Positions 19,496 through 31,800 of a stretch of 60,872 bases of DNA are shown piece by piece (within the stretch, counting starts at the first letter, position 1; the number at the start of each line of letters is the position of its first letter). The notes under the pieces were generated by a model. That model worked only from the letters and a program-made list of their open reading frames with translations. It was not told the origin of the DNA and searched no databases. The position numbers and the translations under genes are program-made. The stretch comes from Folioceros fuciformis (taxonomy: Eukaryota; Anthocerotophyta; Anthocerotopsida; Anthocerotales), in NCBI GenBank assembly GCA_049999805.1, contig JBNGIO010006333.1, forward strand, positions 417,493-478,364, in the 5' to 3' direction.

Positions 19496-21672
19496 ATGGC
19501 GATGATGGCATCGCCTTCCTCTCCCGCCTTTCTGCAGCCTCCTGGATCTGCCTTCTCGCCTCATTTCTGCGATTCTTTCGAGGTACCTTCAAGCATGAGA
19601 CGTGCTGCGTGTGTGGCTCTGCGGGGCTGGAAGTCGCGGGCTCTGGACCTGAATCTTCTCCCCAGTGCCAGCAGGATTTCCAATTACGCAGATTCTAGAC
19701 AAGTGGGAACTGGCGTCTGCAATTCAATTCTTCCTGCGCCTGTGCAAGGTCTGACTTGTTGGGAAACAGGTTCCTTGACGGGTGGGAGATGGTGGAGGAA
19801 GTCCTCTTCTTTGACTGCTGGCAGCCCATGTGGTTCTGAGCTGCCCGGAATGGGCAGGGTTGCGTCAGGGGTTGCAGCCAGCGGACTTGGTTTGGGAGGC
19901 CATAAGGGACGGTCGGCTTCTGGGTTGCGGGGAATGTCCTCTCTTGGAGTAGTTCGGGCCCAGCCTTTGCCTCTGTCGGACGAGCAGTCGGAGAGAAACG
20001 AAAATAGCCAGGCGTTTGTGGAGCTGGCGAACAAGCTCGCCGATGCCGCTGGCAAGATAATTCTTCAGTACTTTCGCAAAGGCTTCGACATTATTGACAA
20101 AGAGGACCTGAGTACGTTCTGATTCTTGATTGACCTATTGCTGTTTCCGTCTCTGAGTGGTCGTCGATGCTCTTGACAAGCAAATTCTTGGCTTGGAATG
20201 AGGCTTTACCCGTGCTGATGAGATATCGTACAGGTCCTGTCACCGTCGCGGATCGGGCTGCGGAGGAAGCCATGCGCTTGCTCATCGCCAAACATTTTCC
20301 TTCTCATGCAATGTGAGTCATGTCCACTTTTCAAGGAATTTTCGTCCATCTCACTCTAAGGTCATGTCTTGCTGGTTGGAGAGCATCGAGTTGTGGAATA
20401 AGCCCCAGTTATCTAAATGGAATGGCATTTGACAGTTTTGGTGAAGAAGATGGGCTACATATGCCCGACAGGGGTGCAGACTATCTCTGGGTTTTGGATC
20501 CTATAGACGGCACCAAAAGCTTCATAACGGGTGAGCTTCAGGAAACCCAATGGTGTAGCTATGGAGTTGAGTGGTTTGGGCCGCCTCTGCAGTTCTAATA
20601 TGCATCTTTCGCGGCAGGGAAACCAGTTTTTGGAACCCTTATCGCCCTACTGCACAGAGGCGTGCCTGTGAGCTCTTCTTTCCCCTAACTTCAGCACCGT
20701 CATGACCGGCTCATGGTATCCCCTAATTTAGGTTTTGTTCCCTACCAGGTGTTAGGAATCATTGACCAACCTTTTCTGCGGGAACGATGGGTCGGCAGAA
20801 AGGGACAAAGGACAACTTTGAACGGAGAGGAGATCGCATCGCGCTTGTGTTCATCCCTCTCTAGTGCTTACCTGTATGTCCCCTGTTGTTTGGAAAAACT
20901 GAACCGCTGGGTCGAGCTGTTGCAGCCATCCGATGAGTTGCTGGTTGTCTTTGTGCAGGTATACGACAAGTCCACATCTCTTCTCCCCGCAGACAAGCGA
21001 GGGATTTGCTCGTGTCCGTAACAAGGTGAATCTCAGCTTGCATTCACCTACTAAGACGCTTGTTAGGATCAACAGGTGAGCCAGAGAGAATTAGGAAGCC
21101 AGACAGCATGAAGATGTTGGAGGCCGTCCATGTTCTGTTTATTGATTTATGGTCGCCTGCATCTTGACAAATAGGTGAAGATCCCCCTCTATGGGTGCGA
21201 TTGCTACGCGTATGGACTGCTTGCAGCCGGACATGTTGACCTTGTTATCGAATCTGGCCTCAAGGTACTCGAGTGCATGTTGATGTCCTCGTGCAGGTCT
21301 TGTTATCGGTACCAGCGTCTCAAGTTACAACTAAAACACCTTTGTGATTATGTCCTGCAGCCATATGACTATTTGGCACTTATACCAGTCGTTGAGGGTG
21401 CTGGAGGGGTAATGACAGATTGGAATGGACGAAGTCTTACATGGTGGCCAGAGGAAAATCAGCCAGATTCCGGTGCTTGTTGAACCCCTAGCCTTCAAGC
21501 TGGTCCTAGTTCTTTCAGGCTGCTCTCTTGCCGCAGGCTGATTGGTTGGCAGGTTGTGACGTGCTGAATGGGTGTGCATTCTGCGAATGCAGGGGCTCGA
21601 GGCGTGGAAGTGATCGCTTCAGGCTGCAACGATCTGCATGAGGCAGCCCTCAAGGCTCTGGACTGGCACTAG
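19496..21672 (+). CDS. HISN7: Histidinol-phosphate phosphatase, IMPL2/HISN7 type, plastid-targeted
   Basis: An inositol-monophosphatase-fold enzyme. The plant IMPL2 clade removes phosphate from histidinol-phosphate in plastid histidine synthesis. Nine exons: 19496-20111, 20234-20312, 20436-20530, 20618-20667, 20749-20873, 20959-21025, 21175-21264, 21361-21472, 21593-21672; all GT-AG and in frame, about 437 residues. The first exon has a long Ser/Ala/Gly-rich N-terminus, as expected of a transit peptide, before AFVELANKLADAAGKIILQY. Metal-site motifs are present: PVTVADRAAEEAM, GEEDG, then WVLDPIDGTKSFITG. Later clade features are LGIIDQPFLRERWVG, CDCYAYGLLAAGHVDLVIES and GAGGVMTDW. I chose the ATG at 19496 for its GACCATGGC context; an upstream in-frame ATG at 19370 is possible. 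Convergent with the SWEET gene. Confidence 0.93.
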
Positions 21673-23069
21673 TCCAAGTGTTGGAGCCTTACTTACAACA
21701 CAAAACCGTTAGGATGGGGACGAGCGGGCCGGGAAAGGTGGAAGAGAACTATAGGGAAGTAGGGCAGATCTCATCGACCCCTTTTAAAGCCGATGTGATA
21801 TTTGTGGGAGATGGGGCACCTTGGGAGTTGTTACGCTGAAGGAAAGCAATATTTTTGGGAATACAACAGGAAAGGAGGAGGAGGAGGAGGAGGAGGAGGA
21901 GGAGGAGCTCTGGACTCCTTGTAGCCCTTCATGTAAACATGAAAGGTGAATATAGAAAAAATATATATAATGGGGCCAAGGCTAACCACTCTCTCTGGAA
22001 CCTGTTGTGTGGACTCCCGACTGCACAGAGCTTGTATGGCACGAGCTTGCTGTGTCGGGCTTGGCAGAACTTGCCTTGGCTTACAAAAGGGTGTGTGCAG
22101 TTCGATTCATTCATGTGTCACGTTGGAGTGTGTCCTTCCTTTGCACATCGATGACGATGATCTGACTGTCCAGTGTATGCGAATGTGTGAACAACCAGAG
22201 CTGCTGGGCCCTCACATTCTGTTTGGGATGGGAGCTTTTGCTTTCCCACATTCCAAGCACAGGACCCTCTCAGCGTTGGGCTGAAGACCCTCAAGAAACC
22301 CTCCCCTTTGCCCATGAGAAACATATCAAATGATTCAGGACATTATAAATATTTATCCATATCAAACAAATTTCATGTGCTGTGCACAAGTTGCAAGCGG
22401 AAGCCTGCACACAGGACCCTGCCAATACTGGAATCTGGACGCTCTATCATCGGTTTGGGGCCGCGAAACGAGACAGATACTGTACCTACCTAGCGAATCT
22501 AACAGGAGTTCACTTAGTCTAGGGACTCTGTGAAAGCGAAGTGAGGTCCCCAAAAAACGCTTTACGAATGCAACGGGGGAGAAAGCTTTATTAGCTGGCC
22601 AAAGAAGCAAAGTTTACGCTTAGAGAAACGACACTTGCTAAGGAATTTAACGTCACACCACCTATCTACGTATTTGAGAGAGCACTAGAGGACACAAAAT
22701 CATAAAAAGCGTCGCTGTTCAGCTTGCCAGCACGCAAGTAGAAACCATATCAGCCTTTTAAACTAGATTAAAGCCAGCCTACCTATAGTGCGATTCTTGG
22801 TTCACACCAGGTACCTGTGTACCGTCAAGTCACAAGTTCCTGCGTATCACACGTCTTCAACTTTTGAACCCTCGAAAAGCAGCTTGAGCCACAACATACC
22901 ATTTCCAGCCTGAATACTTGGGTCTTTCGACTGGAACACTCACAAGTTGTTGGACGGTGTCCCAGTTAGGTAGCTGGAGGATCATTCACGAGCTCGGTGG
23001 ATCACCCAAATGCGAGTCTACTCAGAGCGGATAGCTTGCGCCAGCAGCTCGAGGGCTCAAACACCACCT
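21673..23069. other. Convergent intergenic region, with an AGG microsatellite
   Basis: This holds the 3' ends of two converging genes. A run of about 11 AGG triplets lies at 21873-21906. No other feature is recognised. Confidence 0.5.
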
Positions 23070-24595
23070 CTAACGCTTGGCAGTGTCCTGGTAAACTGCG
23101 GACCTGTCTTCCTTCTCGTTCACCTTCTTCACACCATTCTCAACCGACAAAGGATGCACGTTCTGCTTGCCAACTTCGTGTCCTTTCTCAAGGTCCACAC
23201 TCTTTGCTGGAGGCAGTGAAGGTGGAGCGCCACGGACGGTGTAGTAAGCATAAATCACTAGCTGTAGTACTCCGAGGAAGGTTCCAATGGCGTTCGGGAT
23301 CTGTGCATACGACATGAAAGTGGCAAAAGTTAGCCCGTGAAAATCTGGTGTCCGTTGTAATAGTGATTTTTGGCACATGGAAGGGACAAGTAACTTGTTT
23401 GAAGAACAACAATGTTCAGCTTGTGCGCAAGGAGAGTGCATCGCGTCAGGTTCTTGATGCATGGGCCACTCTGCCTCTGGGAAGAAACTCATGAGGTTGG
23501 AGTCCTACCAGAATGAAGATGTCGTGGGTGAAGAGAGCGTAAGCGGTCCATGTCGCTCCGTTGAAAAAGAGAAACAGGGACAAAGTGAAGGGCATGTATT
23601 CCACGCTGCGTGTTCGGATGACGAGTTTCTGCGGGCAATCTCCAAATGTCAGTTGGCTAGCCTGTGCAGGAAGCGTAGTCAACTTCCATGGCCTGATCGA
23701 AAATGAAACTGGTAGTGCGCATCTTACCATTATGCCCAAAGGCGATGCGTACATGGAAATGGAAATGACAGCGCACAGAGTGCCCACGAACAGCTTCCGA
23801 GTATGTCCCTCGAGCACCAGCAGAGAGATGGCAATCACCACCCCCATGAAAGCGAATACTCCAAGCAGCCCACCTTGAACGGCTGTGAGGCCGAACTGTT
23901 GATCACCGGAATAAAGCAAAAACGGTGCGACGTCACGTGGTTAGAAGATTGTAAGCAACGCAAAGCAGGATTCCACGAAAGTGTGCTTCAGGGAGCGCAG
24001 ATGGACAGTCTACCTTCTTCTTGGTCTTGGGTGCGTAGATCATGTATAAGGAGAGGTAAAGAGTCTCAAAGGCGACGCCAATGACGTTGATGGTGATGAC
24101 GAGCGTTCCATTGGGAATGACGCAGCCGTAGAACACCCACAGCAACACACTGAGCATTGTAGCCACATACGGAAGCGCTTTGAAGTCCTCGGTGGACTTG
24201 TTCTTGAAAATTCGCCAAAATGTAGGTCTGAGTGCAGCAAGAGCATGGGCAGCTGGTGAGACGGTGCGCAGGCGAGCATGCAAGCGGAATTTGCACGGTG
24301 TGTGTGTGTCTAGCAAGGGCTGAGCGACAGAAGCAAAGGAGCAGAGTGTAGGGCGCGTGTGCGGCAGAGAGTTGGAGACTTACAGCGGAGAGGCGAACAT
24401 CATGCAGGCAATAACATTTCCTGCACAGGCAAAGAAGGAGCAAGGTCACGACCTAGAGTGGAAAAATGTTGTTGCTAAGGCTACTCGCCCACATGTGACG
24501 AAAAGCGACGGGCGATCAACACTTGCTGCTCCGCCTGCAAAGCCTGGCCAGCCTCACGTACCTACGATACCGACGATCATGGCGATGAGAGCCAT
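23070..24595 (-). CDS. SWEET: SWEET sugar transporter (MtN3/saliva family)
   Basis: A bidirectional sugar uniporter of the plasma or vacuolar membrane with seven helices in a 3-1-3 arrangement. Six exons on the minus strand: 24562-24595, 24384-24420, 24014-24227, 23728-23895, 23509-23628, 23070-23300; all GT-AG and in frame, 267 residues. Family motifs occur in order: IVGNVIACMMFASPLPTFW, KSTEDFKALPYVATMLSVLL, WVFYGCV, IGVAFETLYLSLYMIYAP, then the second MtN3 repeat SMYASPLGIM, VIRTRSVEYMPFTLSLF, NGATWTAYAL and PNAIGTFLGVLQLVIYAYY. The C-terminal tail is hydrophilic. Length and exon structure match plant SWEETs (usually six exons). Substrate (sucrose or hexose) and clade cannot be assigned from this. 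Confidence 0.96.
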
Positions 24596-26270
24596 GGTTG
24601 CAGCTGCGGAACCTGGAATGCGCGGAGACAAGATAAGCTCAAGAGGCTCCCCCCACTCGAAATATGTCCCTACGCTAAGTCACTTTTCAAGGGTACAGAG
24701 TGCCCCCTGGAGGCGTGCTTCAAGACACAAGAATGCAAGGAGCGCAGTATGGCATCGTACGCAAGTGACAAGTGTAGTGTGGCAAGAGGTTGCGGGAGCA
24801 GTACTGCTCGTCGTCAGACAGCCTTGGCACAGCAACTACCGCACCGAATGTCCGTCCTTCCGCAGCGCTTTACGTCAAATCACCAAGTGGACGTCCGGGC
24901 AGAGAGCACACCACGGTTCTTCCGAATCATGCCGACACTGGAGCTGAGCAAATCTCTACGGTGCAAGGCGGAGGCGCAGCATTCAAGAGCTCCCAATTGT
25001 GAGCGCGCTCTGTTCGCATGTTCCGATCACAGGAGCGGCAGCCTGGGCGATCTCGATCTCGTTCCCGGACCAGAATCGCGCGGTACAGAGGGTGATCGTG
25101 GAGCTTGCTCTGGCTGTGGCTCGGGCTGTGGCTGTGGCTGTGCGGCTGCCTCCTCCTCTGCAGAGTAGAGTCTGCTGACGCGCGAAACAGAACCTGATCC
25201 TCGTTCGAAAAGCACACAGTGTCCTTGCCGTCCGGCTTGCGAGCGGACACAGTCCAATCGTGACCAAGGGGGGAAAAAAATACGAGAGGCTGCTGCAAGC
25301 CGCAATGATAAAAATGCTTATGATGATCACGTCGGGCTCACGGGTGCGTTTTATGAGCAGGAGCCCGGCCCAGTTGTTAACCCAAGGTTACGTTGGCCCC
25401 CAAGCTCTCCGTTCGGCCCCCGTTTCGTCTCCGCCTGCCGCACGGGCATATTCTCAGATATTTTCCCGAGCCGGAATATGTTTTTTAATACGTTCGCATG
25501 GGTTCGAACCACAGGTAGCCCCCCGGGCCCCGGGACAAGGCCAAAAGCAGCTAGCTGCCTTCAACTTCCGTCGCCATCCCATACATCCCTCGCCGTCCCG
25601 TAGCTGTCACCCCTGACCAGGGTTCCCACAGCGGTTACCTTCACCCCGTTTCACACAAGCATTTACACGACAGTTACCTTGCCTTACCCTGGCGGATGCC
25701 GGACACGGGGCCCGGCCCGGCCCGGCCCGGCCCGGCCCGGCCTGGCCATAACGGTACAGCAGGGATTCCGCTAAACTTATCCCGGCCCGGCACGGAAATG
25801 TGAAAGTGTGGGTTTTGAAGCAGATATGCTTTATCCGCAACAGATAACGCCATCATTGTGGAGGCAGGTCGGGACGGCGCACGGTGGGCCGGTACGCCGG
25901 TTACGGAGCGTCACGCTCCGACTCGTGTCCGTGTGACCCTGTCCATGTCAAGTCAACTTGGATTGGATGGGATAGCCGCCACCCCAATCCACCAAACCTC
26001 CGCCAGGCCGGCCCTAAGCGCCTAACAAAGCCAAAGCCAAAGCCAAAGCCAAAGCCAAAGCCAAAGCCAAAGTAAAAGCAAGCACGCAAGCAAGGCAAAA
26101 CTGAAAAAGCAACGCCACGCCACGCCACAACCCCCATGTGGCGCCCGTTTCGGGCCTGCCACGGGCGCGCGCTGAATCTTTGGCTCTGCGCACCCAGGTT
26201 AACGTATGCCTTGGAGCCTTGTATGGATTCTTGGATTTTTACTACCCGGTTCCTCAATTTTTATTTTTCT
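24596..26270. other. GC-rich 5' flank of SWEET with simple repeats
   Basis: There is no gene. A (CCCGG)n run lies at 25711-25744 and an (AAAGCC)n run at 26027-26072. ORFs here follow simple-sequence composition. Confidence 0.6.
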
Positions 26271-28682
26271 AAATTATTTCTCTTTCCGCTTTTCCATTTT
26301 TTTGCCTTCTTGTTGAACGGAACCAAATTCCACTCTCCAAGAATTCTTTGAATATTCAGATATTTGATTCTGGTTAAGGATCTGTCTTGTCCTACCAGTT
26401 AAGTTAAGCAAAGCAAGCATGCTGTTACAAGCAAGGGAATCCCAACCACACGGCCTTGTTTTGATTATCAAATTCCTTTTGGTTCCTAATTGTTTGGAAA
26501 GTTACATCTTAGTCGCTCATCTTTTTTGTTTCTAGCATTGTTATGTTGTTGTCATCGTTTTTGTAATATTTGGGATGATTTGACTCATGATACGCGCACC
26601 TATCTTGTCGCTTCATGTCATATTTTGTTGGTGAGTTTTGATGCCTGCTTGCTTCCATAACGACCTTCAAAGCAGATTTTACATCTCGTATCAAAAATAT
26701 GGGAAGAAAGCTGGTCATTGTCGGCCATTATTCCTTCGAATACTGTTACGAATCTTGCATAGCGTGTTAAATTCTTATTACGAACTTTTTTTTTTAAATA
26801 TTTAAAAAAAAAAGATTTACTAAATATCTATGTTCAAAGATACTTCCTCCTGTAATCAAATTTCCGAATCATTTTTGAAACTTTAAGTGACTTTCACATA
26901 GCATACTAGTACTTAGGATACAAAACATGTCCATGAAATATGCGCCAAGGCACATGAAACAAGTCATGCCCATTCATGACATGATCTTCACTAGGACGAA
27001 CAAAATGAATGCAATATATGCCTAGGTAGAAATGAAAAACATTTTATAAGTAAAATAAATGCTTTCATTTTACTCAAACTGTTGTATGCAGTTTTGAAGA
27101 TTCAAATACTTTGATGAGCTTTGTGGTCTTTAAAATGATATATATGTCATTTGAAAGATCAATTTTTTTAGTATAAGTCTTGTATCNNNNNNNNNNNNNN
27201 NNNNNNNNNNNNNNNNNNNNNNNNNNNNNNNNNNNNNNNNNNNNNNNNNNNNNNNNNNNNNNNNNNNNNNNNNNNNNNNNNNNNNNTCCATTTTCACACC
27301 TTTAAGATACTACAACTCGTTCCCCCTTGAAAAATACAAATTCTTCAAAGCATTAAACTTGTTCTCTACTTGACAAGATCAAAGATAAGGATCAATGTAT
27401 TCTAATTTTTATTTAAATCATGAATTATTATAGGATGAAATCTAGTGAAATAAACTGTGGACTTTTGATTCAATTTTGTGTACTCAAATAATAATAATAT
27501 TATTGTTCGAACATTACATGATGTATTAATAATATTCAGCATCTTAGTAAGGAAACAAAACAAAACATCTCCAGCTCAATTTTTTGAATGAATATCCAGT
27601 TTAGAAATTAAAAATGCTGAGGAATTTAAGGGGGGAAAGAAAAACTGATAAAACTTATAACTTTGAGACCAGATGAATTTTAAAAGCAACTTTAAAAACT
27701 AACATCTTAGCCTATAAGTATCTAATTTAAAGCTACTTTATCACGGATATTGGCTAGGATGTTGTAAGCAGTGCTTGTACGTACTTGTTTGCAGTCCATG
27801 GAATGCGGCTGAAGAGATGTACAACGAGGAATATTTACCTTATCAGTTGAGAGATGAAGCTGTCGTACTACTTTGCCTTCTTGCCCTTTCCACAGAAAGG
27901 AAAGATCTGTGAACACTATCTAACGAGGATCAGAGGGTTTCCCCGGTAACGTAATCGAAGCGTACGAGTGCGGAACAGATCCTTGAAGAGAGGTGGACAA
28001 TTGGCCGTTAGAATAAAGCAGACGAAGGCATCTGGCCCTGAGAGTCCGTCATGCGGAAGACATGGACGGGCGTGAGTTGCCTGTGACACGAGGTAGGCCG
28101 CGTGCGGGTCATCCTGTCTTGCTCAGCTTCGGAAATGTGCGCGACACAACCATCATGGTAGTTACAGACGAGGCGTGTGGTCTGTCCTCGTCCAGGCACG
28201 AGCATGGCAGTGCAGCTTGCAGGTGCGCACGGGGAGCAGGCAACGAGGATCGGTCTTATTCCTCCTCATGCTTGAATTGCGCACCCCAAAGACATGCAAG
28301 TCGATGTTGTACCTGTCGAATGCAGTGGTCCAACCAACACGGATGGCTTGAGGTGTCGAGGCAATCTGGTGCCCGCTGCCAGAGGACACCGCAGCAGAAA
28401 ATGAAAGACCAAGATTCCGTCTCCTCTCCCGCGTAGCCTGCGTGTTCCATTCGCGTACCAAGCGCCTGTTTGGACGTTCCACCACATCGCGGTCCCGGAC
28501 ACGTGCAACCAAGAGGAGGAGGAGATGGAGTATCCTGTCACCTAGCCATGGGGTTCGCACAGCTTGCCTGCCAACGGTACAGACCTTGCCACTTCCCCAG
28601 AGCTACGTCTTAGAAGTGTGACGGATGAGTCCGCATAGACCTTCTTTTCACGCACATTTGCCAGCACCCTCCTTCCGGTGCA
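26271..28682. other. AT-rich stretch, then an anonymous region before the PPR pseudogene
   Basis: Positions 26271-27720 are strongly AT-rich with no long frame, interrupted by a gap at 27187-27286. At 27720-28680 the composition returns to normal. Overlapping minus-strand frames at 28160-28560 have no family features. No repeat boundary was identified. Confidence 0.4.
27187..27286. other. Assembly gap (100 N)
   Basis: One hundred Ns in AT-rich non-genic sequence. Confidence 0.99.
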
Positions 28683-31600
28683 TCACATAGAGCATGTGAG
28701 AAGGCCAGATCCTTGCTGTGCGTACTCGAATCCGCTTCCTCTCTCTCTGTAGGCGGATACGGCTGCCGGGCCCCGCACATACGCTGCTGCTTGCTTCGTT
28801 TGGAAGCTACTTGCTCCCTCGCCACCCCACCTGGCTTGTTTCTCATGTTGCCCAACCAAAAACCTGTGCACCGGGCCCTTCTCGTCTGTCCACCAACTCT
28901 GTTCCGGAAGCTTCCAAGCCCTGTTTTCCGTTATCTTCGCCTGAATCGTCTGTGCCTGCTCCCCCATCTCGGCACTGGTGTATATTTTCGACAAGAGCAC
29001 GCACGCGGCCGCATCTTTCTCATCGAGCTTTACTGCTTCATCAAAAGCACGGCGTCCCGCCTCCACATTGTTCCACGTCTGACAAGCAGCCATTAGAGTG
29101 TGCCAAACTGCGGCACTAGGCGGTACAGGCATTGCGCTTGCCAAAGCTAGTGCCTCATCCAGTTGTCTTGCGCGACCCAGGAGATCCACCATGCATGTAC
29201 AGTGGTTCTTTGTGGGAGTGATGCCATACTGTCTGCCCATGGCGTCAAAGTACTGCCATCCCTTGTTCACTAGACCTGCATGCTGTTAGCAAACTAAGGA
29301 ACGTGACCCCAGCTGGCTGTATTGTATGCCGCCTCCCTCATTTTCTGGACCAGGTCAAAAACTGCTCCACTGTCCACTCGACAGGTGTAACCCGCAATCA
29401 GCACATTCCAAACGACCACGTCTCTTTCCTGCAATGCATCAAACACCTGCTGCCCATCTACCATGCTCCCTGACTTTGCATACATGTTTATCAAATTCCT
29501 CGCTACAAACAGATCGGTTTCAAGCCCTCGTTCTTCAATCTGCGCATGTAGCTGCTTCCCTAGATGCAAGGCAGCTACATTTGCGCATGCCTGCAGGAGG
29601 CACACAAAAGTCACAGAGATAGGTACAGACATGTTCTCTTCTTGGATGGCATTCTAGATACGAAGGGTTTCCTGGCCCATGGCCTTGCTGGGAAGGCCCT
29701 GCAATTAACCTCCTTTCGACAAAGTACGTCAAAACCTATCTGAGCATCTTCCAAGCTGCCACACTGGGCGTACATGTTCACCAGACTGATGACTTTGATG
29801 CCCCCTTTCCCTGATTTGCACATGAAGCTGCTTCCCCTCCTCCAATGCCAAGGGCCCTTCACTTGCGCATGCCTGCAGGAGGCACACAAATGTCATGGAA
29901 TTGGCTACACAGGTGCCTTCTTCTTGCGTAGGACTGTAGAGATCAAGGGCTTTCTGGGCCATGCCCAGCTGAGCATATCCTGATATCATGGAGTTCCAAG
30001 TCACCACATCCTTTCGACCAAGTCTGTCAAACACTTTCTGAGCATCCTCCAAGCCGCCACACTTTGAATACATGCTCACCAAATTGGTGGCTACGAACAC
30101 AACACCTTCATGTCCCTGTGCTCTAATATGCGCGTGAAGAGGCTTCCCCTTCTCCAGGGCGGGGGTGCCCACGCTTGCACATGCCTGCAGAAGACAAATG
30201 AACGTCTTAGGGCTAGGCACAGCGATATCATGTCATAGACACGAAGGGCTTCGTGGCCCATGCCCTGCTAGGAGTACCCTGCTATCACTGCAGTCCATGT
30301 CACCAGATCTTTTTTCACAAGACCATCGAACACTCTCCTGGCATCTTGCAAACTGCCACACTGTGCAGACATGTTCACCAAACGCCTGCCTACAGAAACG
30401 TCGGCTAGACGTCCTCCTTCTCTAATCTCCGTATGAAATTCCTTCCCCTTCTCTAAGGCTGGCGAGCCAACACTTGCGCATGCCTGCAAGAGGCATACAA
30501 ACGTCACTGAATCAGCTACAGCAATGCCTTCTTCTTGCATAGCACTGTAGAGACGAAGAGCTTCCTGACCCAAGCCCTGCTGGGAGTACCTTGCTATCAT
30601 GGTGTTCCATGTTACCACACCTTTTTGAGCCAGTCTGTCAAATACTCTTTGAGCATCATCCGAGCTCCCACACTTTGCATACATGTTCACCAAACTGCTG
30701 GCTATAGACACATCCGTACATATCCTCGTTCTCCAATTCTGCAGGAAGCCGCTTTCCCTTCTCCAAAGCAGGAGCCCCCACACTTGCACATGCCTGCAGA
30801 AGACACACAAAAGTCACAGAATCAGGTACAGCAATGCCCTGTGCTTGCATTGCACCGAAGAGACGAAGGGCTTCCTGGCCCCTGCCTTGCTGGGAGTAAA
30901 GCTCCTATCATAGAGTTCCATGTCACCACACCCTTTCGACCCAGTCCATTAAACACTTTCTGAGCGTCTTGCAAGCTGCCACACTTTGCATACATGTTGA
31001 CCAAACTGCTGGCTACAAACCAGTCAGCTTGATGTCCACGCTCTCTAGTCTGCGCATGTAGTTGCTTCCCCTTCTCCAAAGCTGATGTGCCCTCACTTGC
31101 ACACGCCTGCAGCAGACACAAAACTGTGACAGAATTAGGTATGGCGATGCCCTCTGCTTGCATGGCACTGTACAGACCAAGGGCTTGGTGACCCATGCCC
31201 TGTTGAGAATACCCTGCAATCAGAGCAGGCCACGCTAGCACATCTGTCAGACCAAGGGTGTCAAAACTCCCTGAGCTTCTTCCAAGCTGCCACACTTTGC
31301 GTCCATGCTCACCAAGGAATTACACACCAACAAATCAGGCTGCACGCGCCACTGGCCAGCACGTCGGCATGCACCTGCTGCCCCGTTTTCAGGTCCGATG
31401 CCCTTGCACAAGCCTGAGGAGCTGCCACAAACACATGCCTATTTGACTCCACACTTGACCTGCGCATCCGATGATAGAACTGTATGGCCTCATTCTCTTG
31501 TCCGTGCTTAAGATGCGCAGAGATCATGGCAGACCAGGTGAAGACATCTGATTCGGTAACCGCTGCAAAAACATGCATTGCGTCTTGCAACCTGACATGA

Positions 31601-31800
31601 GAAGCATCCATTCGGAGCATCTTGAAGCCCTGAACGTGTCTAACTGGATTCCCATTTTCACCATGGGAGCATGTACCCTGCAACCTAGAACCAGATCCTT
31701 CTTGGCTACACATTGCTTCAACACAGCACAGAAGAGAGATTTGGAAATGCAAAGGTCTGTCTGCACCAGTCCTCGTAAAGATTCAACAGCCTCATAAACA
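28683..31800 (-). pseudogene. PLS-class pentatricopeptide repeat gene, multiply frameshifted
   Basis: PPR proteins bind organellar RNA, and PLS-class members usually guide C-to-U editing. Five or more tandem PLS blocks are readable on the minus strand, each with VTFVCLLQACASVG, LEKGKxLHAQIRERG, LVNMYAKCGSLQDAQ and GVVTWNSMI-type text. A degenerate E/E+ end is at 28683-29270 (YGITPTKNHCTCMVDLLGRA, then KLPEQSWW). The blocks fall in different frames: breaks occur near 31600, 31320, 30890, 30690, 29780 and 29280, plus stops near 30267 and 29640. C-to-U editing cannot repair frameshifts, so this is a pseudogene. No DYW domain is seen. The N-terminal part (31524-31800) reappears as a fragment at 50948-51190. 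Confidence 0.88.

Noticed and set aside
24983-25330. Minus-strand ORF with a hydrophobic start upstream of SWEET
   Set aside because: It is driven by simple TGGCTG-type repeats and has no conserved motif.
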